12,933 bases of DNA, from positions 1 to 12,933 of the forward strand of contig CAZYZD010000062.1 in assembly GCA_964651755.1 (NCBI GenBank). The letters run 5' to 3'. Made by a program: the position numbers and the translations under genes. A model generated the notes under the pieces. The model worked only from the letters and a program-made list of their open reading frames with translations. It did no database searches and was not told where the DNA came from. Shown piece by piece: positions 5,714-12,933 of the stretch. The DNA is from QNZT01 sp964651755 (GTDB lineage Bacteria > Campylobacterota > Campylobacteria > Campylobacterales > QNZT01). Position 1 is the first letter of the stretch; the number at the start of each line of letters is the position of its first letter.

Positions 5714-8685
5714 AGCTATTGCTTTTGTTTTTTGGAGTAGTGTTTTATGCATATGGAGCGGCTGCTCTTTTTCCCGTCACGCTGCAATTGCAATGGAAAC
5801 ACCAGTTTCAGTTTGCAGGATATTATATAGCGAAAGAGAAAGGTTTTTACCGCGAAGCGGGTCTTGATGTTACCATACATGAGTACAGTGACGGTATTGA
5901 CCCGGTTGAAGATGTTTCTACAGGAAAAACAGCGTTTGCTACAGGACGCTCTTCTTTGATCCTGGAACAGGATAAAGATATTCTGCTTCTGGCTGCTATC
6001 TTTCAATCTTCCCCTTTTGTGTTACAGGCTGTTGATAATGGCACTATCCACTCTTTGAAGGATATTAAAAACAAAAAGGTAATGGTCTCCAGTTCTCTGG
6101 CAGATCTTGCTTCAATTACAGCGATGCTGAAGTCGGAGGGTATAACAGAGTATGATTTTCAGGCAGTGAAGCATAGTTACAATCCTCAGGATTTGATAGA
6201 CGGTAATGTTGATTTTATGAGTTCGTATATTTCTAATGAACCTTTTATTTTAAGTGAGAGGGGTATTTCTTCGGTTATTTTTGATCCTAGGGATTATGGT
6301 TTTGATTTTTACGGAGATATTCTTTTTACTTCCAAAGCATATGCCAAAGCACATCCTGATATTGTGGAGAAATTTTACCGGGCAACACTACAGGGATGGA
6401 AGTATGCTTTTAATCATATTGCTGAGACAGCAAATCTGATCTACCGAAAGTACAATAGCCAGCATAAATCCAAAAGAGCTTTGCTATATGAGGGAAAGGT
6501 TCTGAAAAAACTTGCCTTCAGAGAGGGGGTTCCTTTTGGAAAAATAGAACCAGTACGCCTTCGTGAAATTGCAAATACCTACAGATTGCTCGGGATTGAA
6601 TCAGGTTTACAAAAAGAGTATTCGGATATGGTTTATCAACCCTCTTCTGATTATATGATTGCTCTGGATAAGCAGGAAAAATCGTTTCTGAAAAAACATG
6701 AAAAGCTTACACTTTGTGTCAAATCGGACTGGATACCGCTGGAAGAGGTTAAAGAGGGCAAGTATATAGGGATGGGTGATGATCTCCTGGATGAGATTGA
6801 AAAAATGGGTATCCCTCCTTTTAAGATAAAAGCGATACCTGATGTTACAGAGGGAATTTTCAAGCTTCGAAACGGCGGGTGCGATATGCTTTCGATGGTA
6901 CCGCACAAAATTTCATTATCTCAGGAGCATAACAGTACGTTAAACGTTACTGATCATGTTTTTTCATTTCCTCTGGTGATTGCAACACAGCGTGATGAAC
7001 CCTATATAACGACTATGAAAAGTTTACTTCACCAAAAGATTGCCGTACTAAAAGGGTATGGTTTTAAGAAAAGAGTAGAAAAATATGGTCTGGTTTCGGA
7101 TGTAGTGGAAGTAGAGAATGCGGCAAAGGGACTGGAAATGGTTGACAGGGGAGAGGTCTATGGATATATAGATATTTTACCCTCTGTTAACTATATGATA
7201 CAGAAGTTGTATATCGGCAATCTGAAAATAAATCGTTCGATTGATGATGAAGTAAGATTTGGATTTGGTGTTTCAAAAAAGTATCCGGAACTTTATTCTA
7301 TTTTGCAAAAAGCCATTCATGCTATTGATCTGGAGACAAGAGAAGAGATAGTGCGGGAATGGATGCATAATGAAATGCCTGAAGAAAATATACTCAAAAG
7401 AGTCTGGAAATGGCTGGTAGTTATTGGTATCGTTCAGCTGCTTTTTCTTTATCATTACCATTTGAGTATTCAAAAAAACAAAGCCCTGCAGCTTTCACTC
7501 AAAGAGCTTTCGACGATGATGGAGTCGATGATTGAAGGGATATTGATTTTTGATAAGGATGGTATCTGTTTACGTACCAATAAAGTAGCAAGCCGTCTTT
7601 TCGGATATACACACGGGGAGATGGTGGGCAAGCATGCATCGGAATTTGTCAGTTCTCATTCCAAAGAGATGGTCAGGGAGAAGATGAAAGTTGATGACCA
7701 GGCACCTTATGAAGGGAAAGTATTACGAAAAGATGGTACAGAATTTGACGGACTTTTGCGGGGCAAAAATATTCGCTGGAAAGGTGAACAGATACGTGTC
7801 TCTACTGTAATTGATATTTCTGAAATGAAGCAGCTGCAGTATGATCTGGAGATGCTCAACAGCAACCTGGAGGAGAAGGTGCGCCAACAGGTGGAAGATA
7901 TGCGCCAGAAAGATCGTATAATGTTGCAGCAGAGTAAACTGGCTTCTATGGGAGAGATGATAGGTGCGATTGCCCACCAGTGGCGTCAGCCTCTGAATAT
8001 CCTCAATATCAATATTCAAAATCTGGATGATGATTTTGAAGATGGTTTGATCGATCGTAAATTTGTAGATGAGTTTATCGAAGAAAATAGTAAAATTATC
8101 CGTTTTATGAGTAAAACTATTGATGATTTTCGAAATTTTTACCGAATCGATAAGGTTAAAGAGTGTTTTTTTGTCAAAGAAGCTATTGAGATGACTACTT
8201 CTATACACAAGGCGCAGCTTCAGCACCATAAAATCAATTTTTCTATTACGGGAGAAGATTTTTGTATTACGGGGTATAAAAGAGAATTTCAGCAAGTGAT
8301 TTTAAATCTGGTAAATAACGCTTCCGATGCAATACGGCGCAGGAGAAGAGATGGAGGAATGATCGAGATCATTTTGGATAAGGAGTCTGTTACCGTCAAG
8401 GATAATGGGGGAGGCATCGATTCTGAATTGATAGATCGTATTTTTGAACCCTATTTTACGACCAAAGTACAGGGCGAGGGGACAGGTATCGGTCTTTATA
8501 TTGCGAAAGTAATTATTGAGAAAAATATGGGTGGTAAGCTCGATGTTGTAAATGTGGAAGATGGTGCAGCGTTTAAAATTACACTAGAGGGAGCATGCAG
8601 ACTCTATAATGCAAAAAATGGTACAAGAAATCAAAAGAAATGTATGCTGGAGCATGTGTCGGAGGATGCGGCACTTCTTGTTTAG
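5710..8685 (+). CDS. Membrane histidine kinase with tandem NMT1 and SBP_bac_3 sensor domains
   Basis: This 991-residue sensor kinase begins with a signal peptide (about 1-20, MKLLLLFFGVVF then AYGAAA). An NMT1/THI5-like solute-binding domain follows at about 22-300, recognised by LQWKHQFQFAGYYIA and GFYREAGLDV. A second binding domain of the SBP_bac_3 amino-acid-receptor type spans about 330-557. One transmembrane helix at 566-582 leads to a PAS domain (about 596-705), a coiled coil (708-740) and the kinase core. The H-box is GAIAHQWRQPLN with His756. The ATPase has the N-box NLVNNASDAI, G1 DNGGGI (898-903) and G2 GEGTGIGLY (922-930). There is no receiver at the C-terminus. It most likely phosphorylates the GGDEF regulator encoded just upstream. 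No ABC permease or ATPase gene is adjacent, so the binding domains serve sensing. About 30 unusual residues follow the ATPase domain. Ligands are unknown. Confidence 0.93.
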   Translation: MKLLLLFFGVVFYAYGAAALFPVTLQLQWKHQFQFAGYYIAKEKGFYREAGLDVTIHEYSDGIDPVEDVSTGKTAFATGRSSLILEQDKDILLLAAIFQSSPFVLQAVDNGTIHSLKDIKNKKVMVSSSLADLASITAMLKSEGITEYDFQAVKHSYNPQDLIDGNVDFMSSYISNEPFILSERGISSVIFDPRDYGFDFYGDILFTSKAYAKAHPDIVEKFYRATLQGWKYAFNHIAETANLIYRKYNSQHKSKRALLYEGKVLKKLAFREGVPFGKIEPVRLREIANTYRLLGIESGLQKEYSDMVYQPSSDYMIALDKQEKSFLKKHEKLTLCVKSDWIPLEEVKEGKYIGMGDDLLDEIEKMGIPPFKIKAIPDVTEGIFKLRNGGCDMLSMVPHKISLSQEHNSTLNVTDHVFSFPLVIATQRDEPYITTMKSLLHQKIAVLKGYGFKKRVEKYGLVSDVVEVENAAKGLEMVDRGEVYGYIDILPSVNYMIQKLYIGNLKINRSIDDEVRFGFGVSKKYPELYSILQKAIHAIDLETREEIVREWMHNEMPEENILKRVWKWLVVIGIVQLLFLYHYHLSIQKNKALQLSLKELSTMMESMIEGILIFDKDGICLRTNKVASRLFGYTHGEMVGKHASEFVSSHSKEMVREKMKVDDQAPYEGKVLRKDGTEFDGLLRGKNIRWKGEQIRVSTVIDISEMKQLQYDLEMLNSNLEEKVRQQVEDMRQKDRIMLQQSKLASMGEMIGAIAHQWRQPLNILNINIQNLDDDFEDGLIDRKFVDEFIEENSKIIRFMSKTIDDFRNFYRIDKVKECFFVKEAIEMTTSIHKAQLQHHKINFSITGEDFCITGYKREFQQVILNLVNNASDAIRRRRRDGGMIEIILDKESVTVKDNGGGIDSELIDRIFEPYFTTKVQGEGTGIGLYIAKVIIEKNMGGKLDVVNVEDGAAFKITLEGACRLYNAKNGTRNQKKCMLEHVSEDAALLV

Positions 8686-8686
8686 T

Positions 8687-9976
8687 TTAGAGAAACCAGC
8701 GTACAATTTCCGGAAAGTTGATGATGATTACCAGTGCCGCCACCTGTAGTATAATAAAAGGTATGACCCCTTTGTAGATATCTGTTGTCGATACAAGGTT
8801 GTTGGATGACCCTTTGAGGTAAAAGAGTGCAAAACCGAAAGGAGGTGTCAGAAAAGAGGCTTGCAGGTTCATCGCTACCAGGATTGCAAACCAGAGCGGA
8901 TCAATTCCAAAAGCAGTGACAATCGGTACCAGTATGGGAATAACGATAAAACAGATCTCCAGAAAGTCGACAAAAAATCCAAGCAGAAAAATTGAGAGCA
9001 TTGCTATCCCTATAAAGACCCATCCATCGGCAATATCATCTGTAAAAAATGCCAGTACCATATCGCTTCCGCCCACTTCGTTAAAGGTCAGGGAGAAAGC
9101 AGTTGCACCGATCAAAATCATAAAAATCATTGCGGTAAGTTTGACTGTTTCAAGAGCAGAGTCACGCAAATCCTGTAGATTGAAAACCCCGTTAAGCAGG
9201 GTCAGGATAATTGCTCCGACAGAACCGAAAGCCGCAGATTCGGTAGGAGTGGCAATACCCATAAATATAGACCCCAGTACCAGCATAATCAGTAATGCGG
9301 GAGCAAAGATGGAGCGTAGCGCTTTTTTGACAACGAGTGCGCGCGGTTCATCACTCCTGATAGGCGGGGCAACTTCCGGTTTGAGACGGCTTAGTATCAG
9401 AATATAGACAATATATAGCCCCACCAGAAGCAGGGAGGGACCTACCGCTGCTTTGAAGAGGTCTCCGACACTGATACTCATAACATCACCGAGAATAATC
9501 AGTACAATAGATGGAGGGATAATCTGTCCCAGAGTACCGCTTGCCGCAATAGTTCCTGCACTTAACCCTTTATCATAGCCGTGATTTATCATGATTGGCA
9601 GCGAGATAATACTCATCATTACTACACTCGCTCCTACTATTCCCGTACTGGCTGCAAGTACCGCACCGACCGCAACAGTACTGATTGCCAGACCTCCGCG
9701 AATGTTGCCGAAGAGTTTTCCGACATTGATCAGGAGACTTTCCGCGATTTTACTCTTTTCCAGAATCAATCCCATAAATATAAAGAGCGGTACAGCAATC
9801 AGAGTAAAGTTTTGCATAATACCGTAGATACGGTAGGGTAACAGCGTAAAAATCTCTATACCTACATCCGGTGTCAATGCCGCTGTAATCAAGGCAGTTG
9901 TTCCAAATGCAAAAGCTACGGGAAAACCGACCATCAAAAAGAGCAGGGCGACAATGAACATATAGATACCGATCAT
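8687..9976 (-). CDS. TRAP transporter large permease (DctM family)
   Basis: This 429-residue, very hydrophobic protein is the transport subunit of a TRAP system, which imports organic acids or related solutes with sodium from the periplasm. Family signatures include GTLGQIIPPS (147-156), GIATPTESAAFG (240-251) and FLTPPFGFALF (375-385), with many membrane helices and a normal full length. It resembles the group annotated as mannitol/chloroaromatic-type (FcbT3-like), a label that does not fix the substrate; relatives carry 2-oxo acids and other carboxylates. The ATG overlaps the stop of the small permease gene by four bases (ATGA), with AAAGG upstream. The stop codon lies one base from the stop of the convergent kinase gene and no terminator is visible. 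The partner solute-binding protein is not in the window. Confidence 0.95.
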   Translation of the reverse strand: MIGIYMFIVALLFLMVGFPVAFAFGTTALITAALTPDVGIEIFTLLPYRIYGIMQNFTLIAVPLFIFMGLILEKSKIAESLLINVGKLFGNIRGGLAISTVAVGAVLAASTGIVGASVVMMSIISLPIMINHGYDKGLSAGTIAASGTLGQIIPPSIVLIILGDVMSISVGDLFKAAVGPSLLLVGLYIVYILILSRLKPEVAPPIRSDEPRALVVKKALRSIFAPALLIMLVLGSIFMGIATPTESAAFGSVGAIILTLLNGVFNLQDLRDSALETVKLTAMIFMILIGATAFSLTFNEVGGSDMVLAFFTDDIADGWVFIGIAMLSIFLLGFFVDFLEICFIVIPILVPIVTAFGIDPLWFAILVAMNLQASFLTPPFGFALFYLKGSSNNLVSTTDIYKGVIPFIILQVAALVIIINFPEIVRWFL

Positions 9977-10473
9977 GCTTCGCCTTTAAAAATTTTGATA
10001 TTTTTCCAGAGTAGCACGATACTTTGCAGCCCCAGCAATATAAATCCCGCAATAATCATCCCTTTGATAAGGTAACGGTGTGTCAGTCCACCCGGATCGG
10101 CAGAGATTTCATGCTGAAGGTAGCTTTGCATCACAAAATCCCAGGAGACATAGAGTACCAGAAAAGTAAAGGGCAAAATCATCAGTAATTGCGATATTAT
10201 TTCGATGAGGGCTTTTGTCTTTTTTGAAAAAGAGGCGTAAAAGATATCTACCCTGACATGTTTGTCCATTTGAAGGGTATAGGAGAGTCCCAGTAGAAAG
10301 ATAATATCAAACAAGTGCCACTCCAGTTCCTGAAGTGCGACAGAACCGCCGTGCAGAAGATAGCGGTTGAGTGCATCATAGACAACCAAAAGACTCAGAA
10401 AGATAACCAGCAGTGCCGAAAGTTTGGCAAAAAGCCTGACAACTTTTTCAATACTGCGGGAGAATCTTTCCAT
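9973..10473 (-). CDS. TRAP transporter small permease (DctQ family)
   Basis: At 166 residues this is the small membrane subunit that pairs with the large permease. Four transmembrane helices are visible at about 16-36, 53-68, 88-108 and 136-155. The motif LQELEWHLFD (48-57) followed by DKHVRVDIFY (70-79) is characteristic of the mannitol/chloroaromatic-type small subunits. I place the start at the ATG at 10473, because AAGGAG stands seven bases before it, inside the last codons of trpC. A longer reading from a TTG at 10509 adds 12 polar residues and would overlap trpC by 32 bases without such a site. With this start the gap to trpC is four bases, and the stop overlaps the large permease start by four bases. 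Confidence 0.93.
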   Translation of the reverse strand: MERFSRSIEKVVRLFAKLSALLVIFLSLLVVYDALNRYLLHGGSVALQELEWHLFDIIFLLGLSYTLQMDKHVRVDIFYASFSKKTKALIEIISQLLMILPFTFLVLYVSWDFVMQSYLQHEISADPGGLTHRYLIKGMIIAGFILLGLQSIVLLWKNIKIFKGEA

Positions 10474-10477
10474 AGTA

Positions 10478-11260
10478 CTACTCCTTGAGTGCTTTGACAG
10501 AAGAGACAATATCCTGCTGTCTCATGAAGTGTTCGCCGATCAGAAAAGCATCGACACCGACATCATGCAGTCTGCGGATTGTCTCTTTGTCATTTATGCC
10601 GCTTTCTGCAACGATAATTTTACCGTTGGGAATGAGTGGAATCAGCTTTTCACTCAGTTGCATATCCATCTCAAAAGTTTCCAGATTGCGATGGTTGATC
10701 CCGATAATGTCAGCCCCCGCATGAATCGCTTTTTTGAGGTCCTCTTTATCATGAATCTCCACCAGGGCATTCATACCAAGATGCCAGGTATAGTTTAACA
10801 GATCTTTGAGCTCTTTTTTGGAGAGCATTTTGGCAATCAGCAGAACAAAATCGGCACCGTAGACCAGCGCTTCGACCAGTTGATATTCGCAGTAGATAAA
10901 GTCTTTGCGTAAAAGAGGTGTACCGACATAACGGCGTATACCTGTAAGATATTCGATGTCACCCTGAAAGAAGTGCGGTTCTGTCAGAACACTTATGGCA
11001 TCTACCCCGGCTTCTTCATATGCCTGTGCGATAACCAGAGGATCGAAATCTTCCCTGATCACCCCTTTGCTGGGACTCGCTTTTTTGACTTCTGCAATAA
11101 TACGGTAGGGATTTTCCGGTGTTGAAGTCAGATACTCTTTGACATCTCTTGGTGCGTAAGGGTTGTATGCCAGAGATCGTCCCAGCCAATCCAGAGGAAT
11201 CTGTTTTTCCCGTTCTTTGACTACTTCTTTTGTTTTTTTGAGTATTTTATCCAGTATCAC
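10478..11260 (-). CDS. trpC: Indole-3-glycerol phosphate synthase
   Basis: TrpC converts CdRP (1-(2-carboxyphenylamino)-1-deoxyribulose 5-phosphate) to indole-3-glycerol phosphate in tryptophan synthesis. The 260-residue protein is a monofunctional enzyme with no TrpF domain. Active-site residues of the family are present: Glu57 and Lys59 in AEVKKASPSKG, Lys119 in LLRKDF, Glu168 in LVEIHD, Asn189 in GINHRNLE, and Glu219/Ser220 in VAESGI. I choose the GTG at 11260, which gives the typical start MILDKILKKTKE, forms a GTGA overlap with the stop of the TPR gene, and has AAAGGA upstream. A GTG at 11281 would add seven residues. No other tryptophan gene is in the window; the neighbours are a TPR protein and a TRAP permease pair. 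Confidence 0.95.
   Translation of the reverse strand: MILDKILKKTKEVVKEREKQIPLDWLGRSLAYNPYAPRDVKEYLTSTPENPYRIIAEVKKASPSKGVIREDFDPLVIAQAYEEAGVDAISVLTEPHFFQGDIEYLTGIRRYVGTPLLRKDFIYCEYQLVEALVYGADFVLLIAKMLSKKELKDLLNYTWHLGMNALVEIHDKEDLKKAIHAGADIIGINHRNLETFEMDMQLSEKLIPLIPNGKIIVAESGINDKETIRRLHDVGVDAFLIGEHFMRQQDIVSSVKALKE
10480..10486 (-). promoter_or_regulatory. Shine-Dalgarno that fixes the TRAP small permease start
   Basis: On the minus strand AAGGAGT lies within the final codons of trpC and ends about six bases before the ATG at 10473. It supports that ATG over the upstream TTG at 10509 and suggests reinitiation by ribosomes finishing trpC. Confidence 0.8.
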
Positions 11261-12555
11261 TGTCTCTTTTCCTTTATACACTGTTTGATTTTTTGAATAT
11301 GTTCGACAATCTCTTGCTCTGAAGTCTTTTTTTCAAAGGGCTGAAGCAGTTTGTATGCGTCCTGACATTTCCCGAGTTTATAATACCCCCATGCGAGCGT
11401 ATCTATATAAAAGAGAGAGTCAGGTTCAGCTTTGAGCGCTTTTTCTACCAGTTTCAGCCCCTTTTCGATATCTATATCATGATCGATCAGCAGATAGGCA
11501 TAATAGTTGTAGTAGAGGGGATCTTCTATCTGATAGACCGATTTTTCAAATTTTTCAAAGACATTTTTCAGAAGTTTTTTTGTTTTCTTTTTACTGCCTT
11601 CATATTGCAGTACGGCAGCTTTTGCCAGATAATGCAGATCACCACTCTCCTGGTAGAGTCGCATTGCCAGTTTATAACCTTTTTTATAGTGTTTTTTTGC
11701 GGTATAGAGATCAAGAAGTGTTTCATCACTGACATTATGTTTTTGTAAAAAAGCGATAGCTGCGTCATAGTTTTTTTCATATGCATAAAGTTCCATCAAT
11801 GCTTTGGCATAGAGTGGATCTTGTGTGGTAAGATAGAGTTTTTTATAGATATTTTCCAGTGCTTTGTAATCTTTTTTCTGTGTATAGATTTTTACCAGTG
11901 CTTCGCAGAGTGTTTTGTCACATCCGTAGATGCGTATATGTGTCTCCAGGAGCCGTATTGCTTTATCACTTTTGTTTTCGTTGAAAAGAACCTCTGCAAG
12001 TGCCAGTGCATTTTTGGGCGATTTCGCCATGGCATATGCTTTTTCATAGTAGATTCTGGCATTTTTCAAATCGCCTTCTACTCTTGCAATGACAGCAGCC
12101 AGTTCGTAATCTTTCTCCTGTGGATCTTGTTTAAGGAGTTTTTGGGTGATCTCTTTTGCTTCTTTGATTTTATTTTTTTCCAGATAGTAGACTACAAGGT
12201 AGCGGTTGATAAATTTGTCGTTGCCAAACTCTCCCTTGCCTTTTTCAATCAAATGTTTGATACGTTCATAATCTTTTTCTATACTGGCTGCTTTGATTGC
12301 ATCTTTGAGGTAATCTTTCTGCGGATCAAGGTCATAGAGTTTTTCAAAAAAGAGACTAGCTGTTTTGAAATCTCTGCGTTCATAGGCATCCATGGCAATC
12401 AGCGCATAGGCATCCATCTTTGCAGCTTTTGACTCAACGGCGCTGTTGACAATTTTGATTTTTTCAGATGCTAAAACCTCTCCTTTTTGTGCACAGGAGA
12501 CAAAATCCAGCAGTGCCAGAAGGGTTATTATGATGGTAAAACTATACCTGGACAT
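11257..12555 (-). CDS. Exported TPR-repeat protein
   Basis: This 432-residue protein is built almost entirely of tetratricopeptide-like helical pairs. Clear units occur at about 49-83 (AYALIAMDAYERRDFKTA), around residues 160-205 (ARIYYEKAYAMA region) and at the C-terminus (LAWGYYKLGKCQDAYKLL region). TPR arrays are protein-binding scaffolds. The N-terminus MSRYSFTIIITLLALLDFVSC is a signal-peptide-like hydrophobic stretch ending at Cys21. Phe at -3 departs from the usual lipobox, so lipoprotein anchoring is possible but not certain; a periplasmic or membrane-anchored location is likely. The ATG at 12555 overlaps the preceding gene by 28 bases, and later starts would lose the export signal. 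The stop overlaps the trpC GTG. The partner and role are unknown. Confidence 0.88.
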   Translation of the reverse strand: MSRYSFTIIITLLALLDFVSCAQKGEVLASEKIKIVNSAVESKAAKMDAYALIAMDAYERRDFKTASLFFEKLYDLDPQKDYLKDAIKAASIEKDYERIKHLIEKGKGEFGNDKFINRYLVVYYLEKNKIKEAKEITQKLLKQDPQEKDYELAAVIARVEGDLKNARIYYEKAYAMAKSPKNALALAEVLFNENKSDKAIRLLETHIRIYGCDKTLCEALVKIYTQKKDYKALENIYKKLYLTTQDPLYAKALMELYAYEKNYDAAIAFLQKHNVSDETLLDLYTAKKHYKKGYKLAMRLYQESGDLHYLAKAAVLQYEGSKKKTKKLLKNVFEKFEKSVYQIEDPLYYNYYAYLLIDHDIDIEKGLKLVEKALKAEPDSLFYIDTLAWGYYKLGKCQDAYKLLQPFEKKTSEQEIVEHIQKIKQCIKEKRQ

Positions 12556-12911
12556 TCTTCAACCACCTCATTTGTATGTTCTTTAAAATAGTCCCAGAAG
12601 GGAAATGTAATACACTGACGGGGACGTACGGAATAGATGGAACAGTTTTTGGCAGAGGTATCAAAAAAGATACACTCAAAACTCTCTCCCACCTGACGCT
12701 CTTTTAAAGAGTAACGGTATTTTATCTTTTGAAGATAGTTTTTTTTGAAATCTTCCAAAGAGATATCCAGATAATCAGCGATCTTTTGCATCTCTGCCGG
12801 TGTTACCCAGATATAGCCGCTCTCCCCTGTACAGCATTTGCCTTCACATTCGGCACATTTGGAGGGATCAAAACCGTAGTCAAATCCCTCCGCTTTTATG
12901 ATATCTTGCAT
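12528..12911 (-). CDS. YkgJ-family cysteine-cluster protein
   Basis: This 127-residue protein matches the YkgJ/CxxCxxCC family (PF03692 type), small proteins thought to bind zinc or an iron-sulfur cluster; their biochemical role is poorly defined. Eight cysteines are visible: Cys19, Cys22, Cys26, Cys27 (CAECEGKCC), Cys80, Cys90, Cys100 and Cys120. The conserved segment SVRPRQCITFPFW (94-106) is a family hallmark. There is no signal peptide, so it is cytoplasmic. It appears to be the first gene in the window of the five-gene minus-strand cluster, with AAGGA about 13 bases before its ATG and AT-rich sequence between. The cluster may begin further right, outside the window. Confidence 0.92.
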   Translation of the reverse strand: MQDIIKAEGFDYGFDPSKCAECEGKCCTGESGYIWVTPAEMQKIADYLDISLEDFKKNYLQKIKYRYSLKERQVGESFECIFFDTSAKNCSIYSVRPRQCITFPFWDYFKEHTNEVVEECPGIVLPS

Positions 12912-12933
12912 TTTATACTATATGTCCTTGTTT

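Noticed and set aside
8609..8749. Possible 46-residue plus-strand ORF across the kinase-permease junction
   Set aside because: It overlaps both genes in other frames, has no Shine-Dalgarno of note and shows no recognisable feature.
8916..9407. Open frame of 163 codons antisense to the TRAP large permease
   Set aside because: The permease has all family motifs in the opposite direction; this frame is Ser/Ile/Pro-rich without a recognisable fold.
10474..10509. TTG start at 10509 for the TRAP small permease
   Set aside because: It would overlap trpC by 32 bases, whereas the ATG at 10473 has AAGGAG at ideal spacing and gives the normal family N-terminus.
11261..11281. GTG start at 11281 for trpC
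   Set aside because: The GTG at 11260 gives the typical MILDKIL start, a GTGA overlap and an AAAGGA site upstream.
11821..12432. Open frame of 203 codons antisense to the TPR gene
   Set aside because: Rich in Phe, Cys and Ile because it is the reverse strand of Lys- and Ala-rich helices; no plausible domain, and the sense strand encodes a clear TPR array.

Overview
The window looks like chromosomal DNA of a Campylobacterota bacterium, probably of the Sulfurovum/Sulfurimonas type. The reasons are a moderately AT-rich base composition, the very Campylobacter-like PolA N-terminus, a T-rich extended -10 promoter in front of efp, and a histidine kinase with the AHQWRQPL H-box that is common in that phylum. 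The assignment is by recognition, not by search. Eleven protein genes fill almost all of the window. No RNA gene, insertion sequence, prophage or CRISPR array is visible.

Left block (133-3062, minus strand): polA, a full-length DNA polymerase I with its 5' nuclease, proofreading and polymerase catalytic residues in place, followed by a small acidic protein of unknown function whose start codon overlaps the polA stop (TAATG). A 57-bp gap separates polA from the divergent efp gene and must hold both promoters.

Second block (3120-4309, plus strand): efp (elongation factor P with Lys34) and a DJ-1/PfpI family protein with a perfect Shine-Dalgarno, closed by a clear intrinsic terminator.

Third block (4403-8685, plus strand): a two-gene signalling operon joined by an ATGA overlap. 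The first gene is a response regulator-PAS-GGDEF diguanylate cyclase. The second is a 991-residue membrane histidine kinase whose sensor is made of two different periplasmic solute-binding domains in tandem (NMT1/THI5-like, then SBP_bac_3-like), followed by a transmembrane segment, PAS and kinase core. Together they probably convert detection of a small molecule in the periplasm into c-di-GMP. This is the most interesting system here.

Right block (8687-12911, minus strand): five tightly packed or overlapping genes read in the order YkgJ-type cysteine-cluster protein, exported TPR protein, trpC, TRAP small permease, TRAP large permease. No TRAP solute-binding protein (DctP) is present within the window, and trpC has no other trp gene beside it here. 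The large permease gene meets the kinase gene tail to tail with one base between the stop codons and no recognisable terminator.

Two gene starts differ from the longest ORFs: trpC is placed at a GTG at 11260 (GTGA overlap with the TPR gene), and the TRAP small permease at the ATG at 10473, directly behind AAGGAG.
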